Assembly (NCBI GenBank): GCA_031772625.1
Contig: CM062819.1
Span: 1,232,954,955 to 1,233,018,954, forward strand
Length of the DNA: 64,000 bases
Reading direction: 5' to 3'
Source of the DNA: Pinus tabuliformis
Lineage: Eukaryota; Streptophyta; Pinopsida; Pinales; Pinaceae
Part shown: positions 35,656 through 47,483 of the stretch, piece by piece
Numbering within the stretch: position 1 is the stretch's first letter
How the letters are laid out: each line of letters starts with the position of its first letter
Made by a program: the position numbers and the translations under genes
The notes under the pieces: generated by a model
The model's input: the letters and a program-made list of their open reading frames with translations, nothing else
What the model was told of the DNA's origin: nothing
Database searches by the model: none

Positions 35656-38224
35656 AGGTAAAATCGTATGTATTTTTCCTTCTTTTATGGTTTGTCTCTA
35701 TAGAGTTGATTTTACTGGGTGTACATTGTATGCATCTCAAAATTTCTCTTTAGGAAATCCTATTTTTATTCTTTCCAAGAAAAACTCTCTAGGGATTCCC
35801 AATGGATGTTTCCCCTCATTCATGGATGGCATCCCTGGTAAACCCATTGGCATTGACCAGTGCACCTCACCCAAGGGATTTCAAACAGGGCGCCTACCAG
35901 CACAGAACTAGCCAAATACCCAGTAACATTAATGACATTCAGTTGGGCTAACCCCTTGGCTCAATAAATCATAATCAACTACACTATTTTCCATATTAAC
36001 ATATTGATCCTATTTAACATTTTGTTAGAGTAACCATAACAATCCAAGCCTGTTCCTATTTTTATTTTGGTTTTTAATTCCTTCTTTGGTGTGATGACAA
36101 CTTTATATGAGTGTATAGATGTTTATTTTTGTCAGAGTATATGTTGAAAAGTAGATGCTCCCTTACATTCTACCTTGTATGTTATGTATTTATGGAGTTC
36201 AGTTTCATTAGTTGTGACCAAAGAATTGTGTCAGGCATGTATATAAGGATTCTTGTATCACTATTTATAAACTGAACATTGTCCTTAAACAAGCAAAATA
36301 GATCCTTAATGCTACATGTTTGTATCTCAGGGAACTTCCAATCCTAATAAATAAGGTGAAATTTAAGTGGTTCCAGAATCCAAATCTCAAGTTTTGTGAA
36401 TTTACTCATATATGGTCCTAGAATAGCGAAGTGAAAATTAATTATTTCCAAATCTTAAGTTTTGTGAATTCACTCATATTTGGTGCTGGAATATTTTGAG
36501 AAAATGGGAAGAATTTCTTTTAGTTGCATTCAAATTTTCCAAAAATAATACTAAATTTCTCCCTGACTAAAATTCTCCCTGAAATGGCTTTGGGATTGAA
36601 AATTTTGTAAATATTTTTAAGGAAACAACCCAAAATACTTTTTCCAGATTAGAGTTTTATAACACTAGGTACTAAAACAATCTTCTATTTTCTGCTGCAA
36701 ATGTTTGATAGAGTCTTCCCAGAAACTTATCATAAAATTAGGTAGATGCACTGGATGGACTAAATAATTTTTAATGAATAATAACTTAACATAAATGATA
36801 TATTAGGTTGCATAAATATATAACTTAGAAGCATGAAATGAAGAAGAAATCTCAACGAGATTGACATATTCTTAATTGAGTTGAATGAGGCCAGTAATAA
36901 CTTTGACTAGAGGGTTTTGACAATGGCATAATTTTGTTCTAGCTGGATAGATTTAGAACTAAAAATCAGCAGTTTTCTTGCTTGCATAACTTGGGAAAAT
37001 TTTTGTATCTCAAGTCTCAACCTTATTGAATAATATGAATTATGCCTTGCAATGTTGAGATATGGTGTGATAGCACTTGCTAGTAACCTAAACACTTTGG
37101 ATGAAAATTTAGTTGTGAATTTTACTTGCAAAAGATATAAGTGAAAATATAGATTAATTGTCCCTTATGTAGAATTTCCTTGAAATTTTTTTACTGCTTG
37201 AATGAATAAATCTGAAACTAATTGTTGCATGAAGACAAAAAATATCTCTACCAATTTGTAGTGGAATAGAACAGAAATAAAACACAATCACACTATAGCC
37301 AAAAAAAAAAAAAAATCTAGGGAACCCTACTGGGAAAACCCTCTGCTAGCTATAGAAATTTAAAATACTATCCATATTAGACTTTGAGACACCTTCTTCA
37401 AGACCAGGTTCATCGATGCTTATTGCTTTCCATGTTCATTTTCATAAGCATTAGGGTTGTTTTCCATCAAATCAGAGTAGCTAGAAAGTGTCTCTTTTAT
37501 TTCAGAAAGCAGATCAGGATCAACTTCATCCAAGAGTCCCCTAGAAGGCTCATTAATAGCAAGAAGAAAGGTATTTTTTTATTTTATTTCATCACATGCA
37601 TCCATCATAATCATTGATTTGTCTTCATTTCTTTCACAGTCATCTTCAATGTTAGATGCAAAAGGTAATTCAGTATGATATAATCCTTAGGTAACCAACC
37701 TTAGACATATTGTTGGTTAATTTATGTTGTTTGAAGTTTATTGAGTTTGAGTTTTATCATGAAACTACTAGAAGCATACTAGAATGGGTGAGTAGATTAT
37801 CTTGATAACAATGTTATGGTTTGATCTAGTCCTTGAAAGGAACTTATAGTTGATGGTCAAAAATTCACATTCCTTTCATTTTTTAATCTTCACATATAAC
37901 AAATATCTTTATGTTATAGCCTCTAGCAAGATATATACAGTAACTGCCACTCAAAAGTTGGATTCCATCATTTTGGAGCTTGATCTTACTCAACTTACCT
38001 TTGTTTGAGTTAAAAATGTCATTATATCTCATTATATCGTCTGTTGCAGAGCATGAATCCAATTTACCTTTTGTTTCAGTTAAAAATCTAATTAGATCTT
38101 CCTATATCATCTTTTGTAGAGAATGAATCCAATTTCTCATAGTCCATTTGCTTGAGGTATAACAAAGCTACTTTAATTCATTAAACTTACTTTTCATATT
38201 CTATTTGCTGATTGTGATTCTGTA
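35656..38224. other. CACTA interior, mostly unassigned
   Basis: No intact gene. Contains ordinary AT-rich DNA and one exon-like piece: 37506-37570 is preceded by TTTTATTTCAG and followed by GTATTT, and is open in the phase reading SRSGSTSSKSPLEGS. This resembles an exon between splice sites but I cannot name its gene. The remaining open frames have no recognisable domain. Confidence 0.4.
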
Positions 38225-38311
38225 GGCCACATCTGCATTGAAAAAGGGGCATATTTAATGAAGTGTGGAAGGAGAGGGAAGCTTCAGTTATGTCCTTTCA
38301 AACTTTCTAAG
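38225..38311 (+). pseudogene. Captured exon resembling PH domain of PRAF/RCC1-type plant proteins
   Basis: Preceded by CTGATTGTGATTCTGTAG (a good 3' splice site) and followed by GTATGTAA (a good 5' splice site). Inside, ATSALKKG and then, after a one-base shift, LMKCGRRGKLQLCPFKLSK. From memory, the N-terminal pleckstrin-homology domain of plant PRAF proteins (PH, RCC1 repeats, FYVE, BRX) has ALKKG..LLKYGRRGKPKFCPFRLS in the same order, and members of that family bind membranes through PH/FYVE. Only one exon of the gene was found; the next PH exon was not seen. The frameshift means it is a fossil inside the CACTA element. Confidence 0.5.
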
Positions 38312-38715
38312 GTATGTAATAAAATTTTAAAAAAATTCTCCATAGAATGTTGTGCTTTAACTTTTTCTTTTGATAATGGATTATTTATGTGATCTCCCCT
38401 CTCTTACACACAACCAGAGTCCAGACATACATGGTTTTTTGGGATATGTGGACAATGGACAGATTTACGCTAACCATTTATCTAGAAATTTACACTATAG
38501 AAGATCAAGCATTTACAATTGAATATTTCCTTGCCACTAAATTAGAGTTGAAGAGTCGGACTCCTATTTTTCAGGCATATACCTCACTTTTAAATCAATT
38601 TATTGTTGACTCTATATAGACCTTCCATGGGAGGGCAAAGAGTGATCACTACCATTGCTTAATATTTCTGCAGACCAAGTAAAGATTCCAAATGTGTATA
38701 AATTAGTGGCTCCTT
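38312..38715. other. Unassigned stretch after the captured exon
   Basis: Contains an open run 38389-38619 with no recognised domain and no convincing splice sites matching the PRAF family. Confidence 0.4.
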
Positions 38716-41660
38716 GGAGAATCCCAAGAGTGGCACTATTGTAGCAACAAGAAATTCATTTATTTTGAGTTCTTCATTAGTGAATTCATAGTATATTGTT
38801 TATTCCATGCAATCCCTCAACAGTGTATGATCAAATTACAATTAAGCCTGTCATAATATTTTGACTTACCCTCTGTTAGAGGGAAACTAGAGTGTGTGTC
38901 AAGCTTTCACATCACAATTGTATCATGCAAAGTTTACCTGGGAGAAGTTTTGTGGATCTAAGCAGCAAGATACATGTTGGAATTCAAGAGGCAACAATAC
39001 TACAAAGTGGGAAATAGGTTTCACAATTAACCTAGATTTCACAATATGGTTGGAGTCGGTTTGTTGGCAAGATGTTGGATACCCCAACTTCCTTTTTATG
39101 ACTGAGTGCAAGATTGAATCCTTCGACATATTCCTCGCTCAATTGCTATTAAGTGATGTCTCCATTGTCATTAAGTGACGGGTTTTCTCAGAAGTGTTGC
39201 ACACCTATAAACATTACTAGAGTTGTTCTTAAGTCTTCGGAGGTGGTTAGCTTTTCAAAGCACACACGTACAAGAAGAGGAGAAATAATATGCTCGGCTA
39301 ATTTGAAGTTATCTACCTATGAATAGGGTGTTCCCATTCATAAACCTGACGACTCACTCTACTTCTTTCTAGTGAACAACTTTGGGACTTGCCATGAACC
39401 GTTAGACAATTCCAACCCCATAACTATAAATTTCTTATTTAAATCTATACCCAATAGATTAGAATTTGCACAAGGAGAAATCCATTCTTGTTTCGAAAGA
39501 ATCTACAATCGACTTGTACCATGCTATTTAATATTTTCTATATTTATTAGTATCCTTGGTCTGTAACATAAATATGCAACAGGCTACCTTGCATTTTCAA
39601 TACTAACACTCCTAAAAAATAATAAAGATTCCCCAAATATATCATTTCAAATGATCTATGTAGCTGACCTTTTGGTTTTTCAATTATCGAATTTGTTACC
39701 TATATTGATGAGAACTTCTACAACTGATACCACAGTGACAATATATGTTATAGTTTTATCTATGTTTCTCTGAAGGTGTTTCTCCTTCAGTAGAGCAACA
39801 ATACACTGTAGTTTCCATTTAGGGGAGAAGTGTACCCAGTAGCAACCTTGGCCTGTGTGCAGATGGGTTGACTCTATCTGTTGTTTTGAAGGTCTTTCTC
39901 CTTCAACAATACTTCATCTTAGTAGATACTTTCGGTCTGCACCTTTAGTAGATGCATGCAGCCTTGGGATACATGTTGTAGATTATAGTTTTCCTATGAG
40001 GTTGTAGCAGCGATGAAAGAAGTGCATCGATTTTAGGCATATTTAGTATGATTTTATAGTTTGACTTAGATGCTCACTTTTCTTAATTTAGGTGTTTTTC
40101 TTAGTTTTGTTTTATGCACAGATTTATCTTTAAGAAAAGTGCACAGTAGAGAAGGGTTCTATATTTTGAGTAGGGGACACACTTCTAGGTAGGAGGGACT
40201 CTATTCTAGGAAGCTTTTTCCATGCAAGTTAGGTTCTTTATCCGAGAATCTCAAGAGGTACTATTGTAGTAATAAGAAATTCGTTTATTTTGAGTTCTTC
40301 ATTAGTGCATTGATAGTATATTTTTTATTCCATGCAATACCTCAATATTGTATACAACCATATTTAGTATGCTTTTATAGTTTGACTTAGATGCTCACTT
40401 TTCTTAATTTAGGTGTTTTTCTTAGTTTTGTTTTATGCACAGAGTTATCTTTAAGAAAAGTGCACAGCAGAGAAGGGTTCTATATTTTGAGTAGGGGACA
40501 CACTTCTAGGTAGGAGGTAGTCTATTTTAGGAAGCTTTTGTCATGCAGGGTAGGTGCTTTATCCGACAATCCCAAGAGGCACTATTGTAGAAATAAGAAA
40601 TTCGTTTATTTTGAGTTCTTCATTAGTGCATTGATAATATATTGTTTATTCCATGCAATACCTCAATATTATATGATCAAATTACAGTTAATATGGTCAT
40701 AATATTTTTACTTACCCTCTTTTAGAGGGAAACTAGAGTGTGTGTCAAGCTTTCACGTCACAATTGTATCATGCAGAGTTTACCTGACATGAGTTTTGTG
40801 GATATAAGCAGCCAGATACCTATTGGAATTCAAGAGGGAACAATACTACAAAGTGGGAAAGAGGTTTCGCGGTTAACCTGCCTTTCACATTTTGGTTGGA
40901 GTCGATTTTTTGGCAAGATGCTAGATACCCCAACTTCCATTTTATCACTGAGTTCAAAGTTGAATCCTTCGACATATTCCTCACTCAATTGTCATTAAGC
41001 GATGGGTTTTCTCAAAAGTGCTTCACATCTATAAACTTTACCAGAGTTGTTATTGAGTCTTTGGATGTGGTTATCCTTTCAAAACACACACGTACAAGAA
41101 GATGAGAAATAATATGCCCAACTAATTTCAAGTTATCTTCCTGCAAATAGGGTGTTCCCTTCCATAAACTTGACGACTCGCTCTACTTATTTCTAGTGAA
41201 CAAATTTGGGACTTTTCATGAATTGTGAGACAATATCAACCCCATAACTATCAATTTATTATTTAAATCTATACCCACTAGATTAGAACCCGCACAAGGA
41301 GAATTCCATTCCTGTTTCAAAATAACCTGCAATCGACTTATACCATTCTATTTAATATTTTATGTATTTCTTCGCATCCTTGGCCTGTGACATAAAGACG
41401 CAACAAGTTACCTTGTATTTTCTATACTAACACTCCTAAACAATAATAAAGTATGCCCAAATCTGTCATTTCAAATTATCTATGCATCTCACCTTTTGGT
41501 TTTTCAATTATCGAAGTTGTTACCTATATTGATGAGATCATCAACAACCGAGGCCATAGTGACAATATCTGTTAGAGTTTTATCCGTGTTGCACTAAAGG
41601 TGTTTTTTCTTCAGCAGCACTACAATACATTGTAGTTTCCATTCAGTGGAGAAGTGTACA
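38716..41660 (+). repeat. ~1.5-kb tandem repeat (U+R), copies 1 and first part of 2
   Basis: A unit U (AATCCCAAGAG, GGCACTATTGTAG, then GGAAACTAGAGTGTGTGTCA, then GTGTACCCAGTAGCA) is followed by R (TTTATAGTTTGACTTAGATG ... GGGTTCTATATTTTGAG). U occurs at 38716-40040 and again at 40566-41660 plus 55665 onward. R occurs at about 40045-40255, 40358-40565 and 55940-56155; the first two R copies form a 325-bp tandem pair. Both U copies contain a coding-like stretch (YPNF, ESFDIFL, KHTRTRR, ITINxLFKSIP) but share the same internal TAG, so it may not be a gene. Confidence 0.8.
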
Positions 41661-43333
41661 TGTTATCGCTCCAGGAAGCTCTCCTAGGTTGTAGCTTGGA
41701 GATGCCTGGTAACATATAAATCTTCAATATTATTCTCAAAACTATTGGAATGGATGATGGTTTGGATCAAGTAAGATGGTTGTTTCAACTCTGTTTTCAC
41801 TCAAGACACGCATGAAGACCCTTAGCTTTACAAGGCTTTAGACCACTAATGTTCAATAGTTTATAGATTCAATGGATAGATGGAGAATACTGACTGTAAC
41901 AGCAGATGCATACATAAAAATATATGAATGGCTAGCTACAGAAAATAAATGAAGCTTGCAGATCTAATTTATCAACGCAGAGATAAGATGATAGTTATTT
42001 AGCATTAGACATAGAAGAAAACATGAATAACCTATTCAAGTGAAAGCTTAGAACAGAGGAGAAAATGGGAATTGAACATGTAACAGCAAAAGAAGCTTAT
42101 ATTGCTAGAATGAAGATGAGAAGCTTAGAGGAGCAGACTCTCCACAATCTCCAAAAGTTGAACCCCTGTTACTCTAGACTTTCAACTATTTATAGGCCTT
42201 TTACAATGCTCTTGAACCTTCTGATGCTCGAGAGGTCTTAATCTATCCCCTCTGTCTTTAACGACTTTATGCCATGACTAGACACGCATGAGCTCGGTGG
42301 TTTCCTTTTCTAACAATAGAGTAACCACATTCTGGTAATTTTCTGCGTTGTCCAAGAGCTCGCTCGTGCCAACGATGCTCCATGATCACTTCTGTTGGTT
42401 TTGGTTGCATCGTGTTGTGGCTTTTTATCCTTCCAGCCTCTGTCTCCTGGCCTCTGTCTGGATGAGTGCATCAGGCCTTTGAAATCCTTTAAATGGTCGC
42501 TTTTTGTTAACATGGAGAAATGTTGCAACACTGTGAAATTCCACCAAAACACAGTTCATTTCAGACTTCAAAAGCCCTCAAATATGGTCTATTCCTCTAT
42601 CAGGTCTGCCCTCAATCGCTATTGCAAGTCGCTTTGGCCTTGTTTCCAAGGTTTCCTTTCATATTTTGAAATATGTTAAAAAACACTAAAAATCCTGAAA
42701 AAATGGCTTTGGCGGATCTGAAATATTATATATTTTCATTCCCGAACCCCTTCAGGTCTGGGTTTTATCGCATCGGCATTGTCCCTTTATATTTTTAAAT
42801 AAAAAAATATGCGAAAATACATTAACAAATTCCTTTTGGCAGATCTCAAAATCTACGCAATAATGCTTATATAGCCATCGGGTCCAGCTAATCGCATCAC
42901 ACATCGCTCATGCCCCGGGCCTATGTAAGCATTCCTTGCATTTTCCGATAGCGATCCTGTGATGGAACGTGGGCCATTGATCTACGTGCTTGATCGACAG
43001 TCCACGTTGACTCCGTTGATCGCCATCGCAAGTTCCACACAGTCTGCGCTGATATCCGCTGATTGCCACCGTTGATTGCAACCGCCGATTGCCACTACTG
43101 ATTACGATCCATCGATCAGATCTAGACTTTTGATCGGCCATTTCATTTTCAAACCTCTGATAGCTCTGTTTTTCTCTGTTTCCTTGGGTTTTTGCCTCCC
43201 AATAGTGTTTCTTCGCCATTCTAAGGGCTCTTCTCATGCAATTGTTTTGCTCTTTGGCATGATTTTACGAGATTTTGAAGACTTAGAGAGCATATTTGGA
43301 TCCATTTTGGACCACATGCCAACAGGGCTAACA
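41661..43333 (-). repeat. Element C 3' LTR
   Basis: 1673 bp, TGTTA...TAACA ends. On the minus strand it carries a TATA box at 42186-42195 and, before it in transcription order, a cluster of GATTGC/CGATTG words (43030-43130). Pairs with 53997-55664. Confidence 0.9.
42186..42195 (-). promoter_or_regulatory. TATA box in element C 3' LTR
   Basis: CTATAAATAG on the minus strand, conserved at the same place in the other LTR (54522-54531). It marks the U3/R side of the LTR. Confidence 0.65.
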
Positions 43334-43508
43334 TTGGCTCCTTCTGGGGATGAAAGCCTCCCTGTGAGGTTTCAAGAACTGCAGACTACTGCCTTTCCAG
43401 TAACAACCAAAACAAACTTATATCCTAGTGTTCCATTGGGCATGGATTTTATTTGCATAGAAAACAAAAACTGAAAAAAACCTATTACAATATTAAGGCC
43501 TTAAAGCC

Positions 43509-44402
43509 TTATACGAAGTAAAGTTTCAAACACCGCCCATTGATTGGGCCATCAAAATCAACTTCCCCCTCTAAATTATGCAAAATGAAAGTGTTGTTCA
43601 TCTGAACTTGAGCAATGACAAACAGTCCTATCGATAAGGCATCAAATTTACCATGGTTTCCCTTCTTTTCCTTCAATGCATCCCATTTGAGAACCCAGTC
43701 ACCAACCTGAAAATGGTCCATCTTTGCTTTCCTATCAAAGGTTTCTTTGATCCTCTTCTGATGAATTGTTGACTTCTCAACCAATTGTTCTCTGATCTGT
43801 TGTAATTCAACCAAGCTACTCATTCTCCTCACCATGTCATTCTCTTCATCTTGTTCTTCTTGCAAGAATTTGGCCACAGGAAGAATCATCTGGATAGGAA
43901 AAGCAGCATCAGTGCCATAAACCAGCTTAAATGGAGAATTTCCTATGGACTTCTTCTTGGTAACTCTGTCAGCCCACTGTGAAAACTTCAACTTGGAATC
44001 CCAGCTCTTTTTGTTGTCCTCCAACGGTTTATTGATTATCCTTACAAGACTCTTGTTAGATGATTCCTCCAAGCCATTTCCTTGAGGATAACATGAGGTA
44101 GAATGCACCAATTGAATGCCCAGGGATTCGATCATGTCCACCAATTCTTTTGCCTTGAAACCTGTTGCATTATCAATTACTAGTTTGGTTGGGCAACCAA
44201 ATCTAGTGAAAATATTCTCATTCAAGAACTTTATGACAACTTGATGATTAGCATTCTTAGTGGGTATAGCCTCAATCCACTTGGTGAAATAATCAGTGGC
44301 TACCAAGATCCATTTGTGTTGGCCACTGGAATGTGGGTTGATCTCACCTATAAAGTCCAAGCCCCACTGCTGGAAGGGACCATTGGAGTGTATTGGATTC
44401 AA
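43509..44402 (-). CDS. Element C integrase core and C-terminal domain
   Basis: Inserts element DNA into the genome. 297 codons without a stop. DDE residues are visible: QQWGLDFIGEINP (Asp, about residue 16), KLVIDNATGFKAKE (Asp, about 77), CYPQGNGLEESSNKSL (Glu, about 111). The C-terminal part has FDRKAKMDHFQVGDWVLKW and GKFDALSIGLFV, typical of Tat/Athila integrases. The zinc-binding N-terminus lies upstream (44880-44403) in broken frames (HHWKTTTHKIL; then CSFVRSCDKFQR). The ATG is internal to the original polyprotein, so this is a domain, not an independent gene. Confidence 0.85.
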   Translation of the reverse strand: MNPIHSNGPFQQWGLDFIGEINPHSSGQHKWILVATDYFTKWIEAIPTKNANHQVVIKFLNENIFTRFGCPTKLVIDNATGFKAKELVDMIESLGIQLVHSTSCYPQGNGLEESSNKSLVRIINKPLEDNKKSWDSKLKFSQWADRVTKKKSIGNSPFKLVYGTDAAFPIQMILPVAKFLQEEQDEENDMVRRMSSLVELQQIREQLVEKSTIHQKRIKETFDRKAKMDHFQVGDWVLKWDALKEKKGNHGKFDALSIGLFVIAQVQMNNTFILHNLEGEVDFDGPINGRCLKLYFV

Positions 44403-44879
44403 GGGCAGAGATTTTAGCTATTGTCTTCCTACAAACCTCTGAAATTTGTCACAAGACCTCACAAAAGAACACACATCAGAGAACATAGTAGGCCAATACT
44501 ACCCAGCTCTCAGGATCTTGTGGGTTGTAGTTTTCCAATAATGATGCCCTCCATAGATGTTAGAATGGAACTGGTGCATGACTTCCACAGCTTGTCCTTT
44601 ATCTAGACATCTCAAGATGATTCTTGATGGGTCTCTCCAATAAAGGAGGTTTTTATTAATGCGGACTTTGGCTGATCTAAGCTTAATGGCCCCGGCTTGA
44701 CTTGAGATAAGCCCTAGAGGGACTTCTAGCTTCTATAAAAAATGAACTATACTAGAATACCATTCACAGGTGGCTATATTTTCAACCAAGATTGATTCTG
44801 CTCTTGCTCTTCTGCTGCTTCCTCTGTCTGCTCATTACCTGAATTTGAACCCATGCAATTGATGTCTAACAAACAGAAA
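44403..44879 (-). pseudogene. Element C linker and integrase zinc-binding domain, broken
   Basis: The HH part (NHHWKTTTHKILRAGSYWP) and CC part (CSFVRSCDKFQRF) of the integrase zinc domain are readable across frame changes between 44560 and 44420. The upstream linker (44880-44600) has several stops. Confidence 0.65.
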
Positions 44880-45540
44880 TTTTCCTAGCCATAAGTTTAG
44901 CCAAGCCCTGGCCTTTGACAATCTTGGTGGGCTTCACCTCTATGTTGAACTCTATGAGTTTTTCAATCCATTTAGCTCTCTTTCCATCAATATCTGGCTG
45001 AGTTAGAACATCTTTCACTGAGGCCGAAGGTACATATGCAATCACTTTGGAATGCAGGATATAAATTATGAATGCATTTAAAGATTTTATGAGAGCATAA
45101 GCTTGTTTTTCAATCAGGTCATACCTTAGTTTAGCATCCCTCAGAGTTTTGCTGAAAAAGGCTGCAGGGTGCTATATGCCTTCATCATGTTTCTGCTATA
45201 GAATTGTTGCAAGTGTATCATAAGAGGCAAAAGAGAAGATATAAAACTCCTTGGTGTAATCTAGGCTGATTAGAGTGGGAGCTTCCATGACAACTTGTTT
45301 GATGGCTTCAAAAGAGCTTCTTGCAGCATCTGTCCATTTTATTTCTGATCCTTTCTTCAGCATGGAAGTGATGTGCTTCACTAGCTCTGCAAAGTTTGGA
45401 ATGAACCTCTTTACAAAGTTAATCTTACCCAAGAAAGATTGAATGTCCCTTTTTGACCTTGGGATGGACAATGTCTGAATTGCTTGAACTCTTGCTAGAT
45501 CGATCTTCACACCTTCAGCAGAAACAATATGTCCCAGCAA
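44880..45540 (-). pseudogene. Element C RT thumb/connection and gypsy RNase H
   Basis: Open from 45540 to 45196: LLGHIVSAEGVKIDLARVQ, SKRDIQSFLGKINFVKRFI (connection), then IKWTDAARSSFEAIKQ. The first RNase H catalytic region reads YIFSFASYDTLATIL where other copies have an Asp. After the stop at 45196 it continues as HPAAFFSKTLRDAKLRYDLIEK and IDGKRAKWIEKLIEFNIEV, in the usual order. This is the ordinary gypsy RNase H following RT, in addition to the archaeal-type one upstream. Confidence 0.75.
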
Positions 45541-46629
45541 TTTGCCTTCTTCTAGAGAAAACTGTGATTTCTTTAGGTTTACAGAAATTCCAAACTATCT
45601 ACACTTTAGAAATACCTTCTTCAAATGCTGCAAATGGTCCTTATGAGTGCTGGAAAAGACTGTTATGTCATCAAGGTAAATAAGGACAAACTTGTCCTTC
45701 TCTCCCACAAAGGCTATGTTCATGGCCCTCTGAAAAGTAGCCCCAGCGTTCATCAGTCCAAAAGGAATCTTGGAGTACATGAAAGTGCCCCAAGGAGTAG
45801 TGAAGGAGGTCTTTTCCTGATCTTTTGGATGTACAACAATCTGATTGTAACCTAAAAATCCATCTAAGAAAGACATGACTCTAGCCACTGAAAAATTTTG
45901 TAGCAAGTGTTCCATCTTAGGCAGGGGGTAGTTGTGTTTTTTAGAGCATTTGTTCAGATTCCTGAAGTCAACACAAAGCCTGATTTCTCCATTCTTCTTT
46001 CTTACTACCACAAGGTTAGCTATCCACTTTGAATACCTTAGGGGAACTATGATCTTGGCATCCAACAGCTTCTTGATTTCTTTAACAATCAAAGGCAATA
46101 AGAGAGGGCTGATAGGTCTTAATTTTTGCTTGAAAGGGATGGTGTTCTTCTCTAGCAAAATCTTATGCTGAATGATGTTGGTGTCATAGGTCTTAAGATC
46201 ACTGTATTCCCAAGAAAAAATATCAATAAATTGTTTCATCAGGGTGCAATACTCGAAACTTTGGGCAGAAGACAAGTGAGTGGACAGATTTATGTACTTT
46301 GGATGGGCTAGACTCCCTACATTATGTCTATGAACAGCAGACTCGTTTTCTTTTTTGGCAGGCTTATAAGGTATATCATTATGATCAAACAACTTCTCTA
46401 GGGGCACCAATCCTTTGGGTATATAGTTACTAGGCAGCTGGACAATGCTTTCGCGGCCAATCTCGTCCTTTAGCTTGGACTGGTTGCATTCTTCCATGGT
46501 TTCATTTTCTTGGTCGATGTGCATTTCAGAAAATTCATCAACGACTTGTAAAAACCTATTAATTACATCATCATCTTCAAAAACTTTCCCATATTTGACA
46601 TTGTTAGGCAGAGATGGTCTATATTTCAC
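45541..46629 (-). pseudogene. Element C reverse transcriptase, one stop
   Basis: 345 codons open (46629-45595), then a single TAG, then the same frame goes on to 45540 and beyond. N-terminal half: linker with LPSNYIPKGLVPLEKLFD and FIDIFSWEYSDLKTYDTNII. RT: LLDAKIIVPLRYSKWIANLV, EIRLCVDFRNLNKCSKKHNY, MSFLDGFLGYNQIVV, FTTPWGTFMYSKIPFGLMNA, and the catalytic box VLIYLDDITVF, all key residues present. Wording is typical of Tat-lineage elements. The stop is the only block in this domain. Confidence 0.85.
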
Positions 46630-46642
46630 CTGAACTTTATAA

Positions 46643-47212
46643 TCAATTTAGGAGGCAAAGGGGAATAAACGTGCTAGCAGACACAGCAAGGGAATCAGTA
46701 TGCTGGTTCTTCATTCTTGGGATGTAAGAAATGCTAAAAATATTAAAAGAGTCCTTGAGCTTCCATACTTCATCTTTGTATGCTTTTAGCCTTGGATGCT
46801 TTTCTTGGAAATTTTTGTTGACCTGCTGAATGATAAGGTCTACGTCTCCAAACACCTTCAGACCTTTGATGCCCATTTCTTTAGCAGCGTTTAAACCCAA
46901 TATCAAGGCTTCATATTCTGTTATGTTATTTGTGACCTGAAAAGTTAATTTGAAAGATAAATGGATGCATTCATGTGTGGGGGACACAAGGACTACCCCT
47001 GCCCCTACAGCTTCCTTAGAGCAAGCCCCATCAAAGAACATGTCCCAAGTTTGTGGGCCTTCTTCCTCTATGATCTGGCAAACTGGTTTGTTATGCTGCG
47101 TGGAGGCCAACTGGGATTCTTCAATCTGAAGAATACATGCTCCAAAATCAGTGTCAATGACATAAATGGGATGATTAGTGGGATTCCTTTCATCACTGAT
47201 GACATAAGCCAA
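46643..47212 (-). CDS. Element C archaeal-type RNase H, upstream of RT
   Basis: 189 codons. A second RNase H of archaeal type, as acquired by Tat-lineage plant elements. The four acidic catalytic residues are visible: DMFFDGACSK (Asp), NITEYEALILGL (Glu), KVFGDVDLIIQQV (Asp), QHTDSLAVSAS (Asp). The region before it (VISDERNPTNHPIYVID) links to the protease. It lies between protease and RT; in the best-known Tat layout the extra RNase H follows the ordinary one. It ends 13 bases before the RT open frame and in a different phase, so at least one frameshift separates them. Confidence 0.8.
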   Translation of the reverse strand: MAYVISDERNPTNHPIYVIDTDFGACILQIEESQLASTQHNKPVCQIIEEEGPQTWDMFFDGACSKEAVGAGVVLVSPTHECIHLSFKLTFQVTNNITEYEALILGLNAAKEMGIKGLKVFGDVDLIIQQVNKNFQEKHPRLKAYKDEVWKLKDSFNIFSISYIPRMKNQHTDSLAVSASTFIPLCLLN

Positions 47213-47229
47213 CTAAGCTTCTCTGTATA

Positions 47230-47483
47230 ATATCATAATCTCACCTCCAAAAACTGGGACAGTAGCATAGGACAGATCATTTTGCAAATGTTCCACCTAA
47301 TCTCTTGATCCAACCTCTGGAGAGCAACATGCCAAAATTGGAGGGTACATCTGCTACCACAATATCCATCATCATGCTTTTCATGGGTAGCTAAGACAAG
47401 GTGATGGCTAGGTCTATGATTAATCCCAGACATTTCACTTTTCTAGAGTCAAAGGAAAACAAGTCATGATAAGGCTTGGTAAT
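47230..47483 (-). pseudogene. Element C protease, second half
   Basis: Continues the protease beyond element D: KPYHDLFSFDSRKVKCLGLI, LPMKSMMMDIVVADVPSNFG, MLLSRGWIKRLGG, the flap and C-terminal part of the retropepsin fold. Contains a stop (in LS*LPMK) and a frame change near 47290. The first residues join exactly with the first half at 51922 once element D and one ATTAC copy are removed. Confidence 0.75.

Noticed and set aside
38389-38619. Next PH exon of the PRAF-like gene
   Set aside because: Residues and splice sites do not match the expected continuation.
42908-43474. Two opposite frames of 109 and 132 codons in the element C 3' LTR
   Set aside because: Equivalent frames in the other LTR (55177-55601) are broken differently; no protein similarity; LTR sequence is non-coding here.
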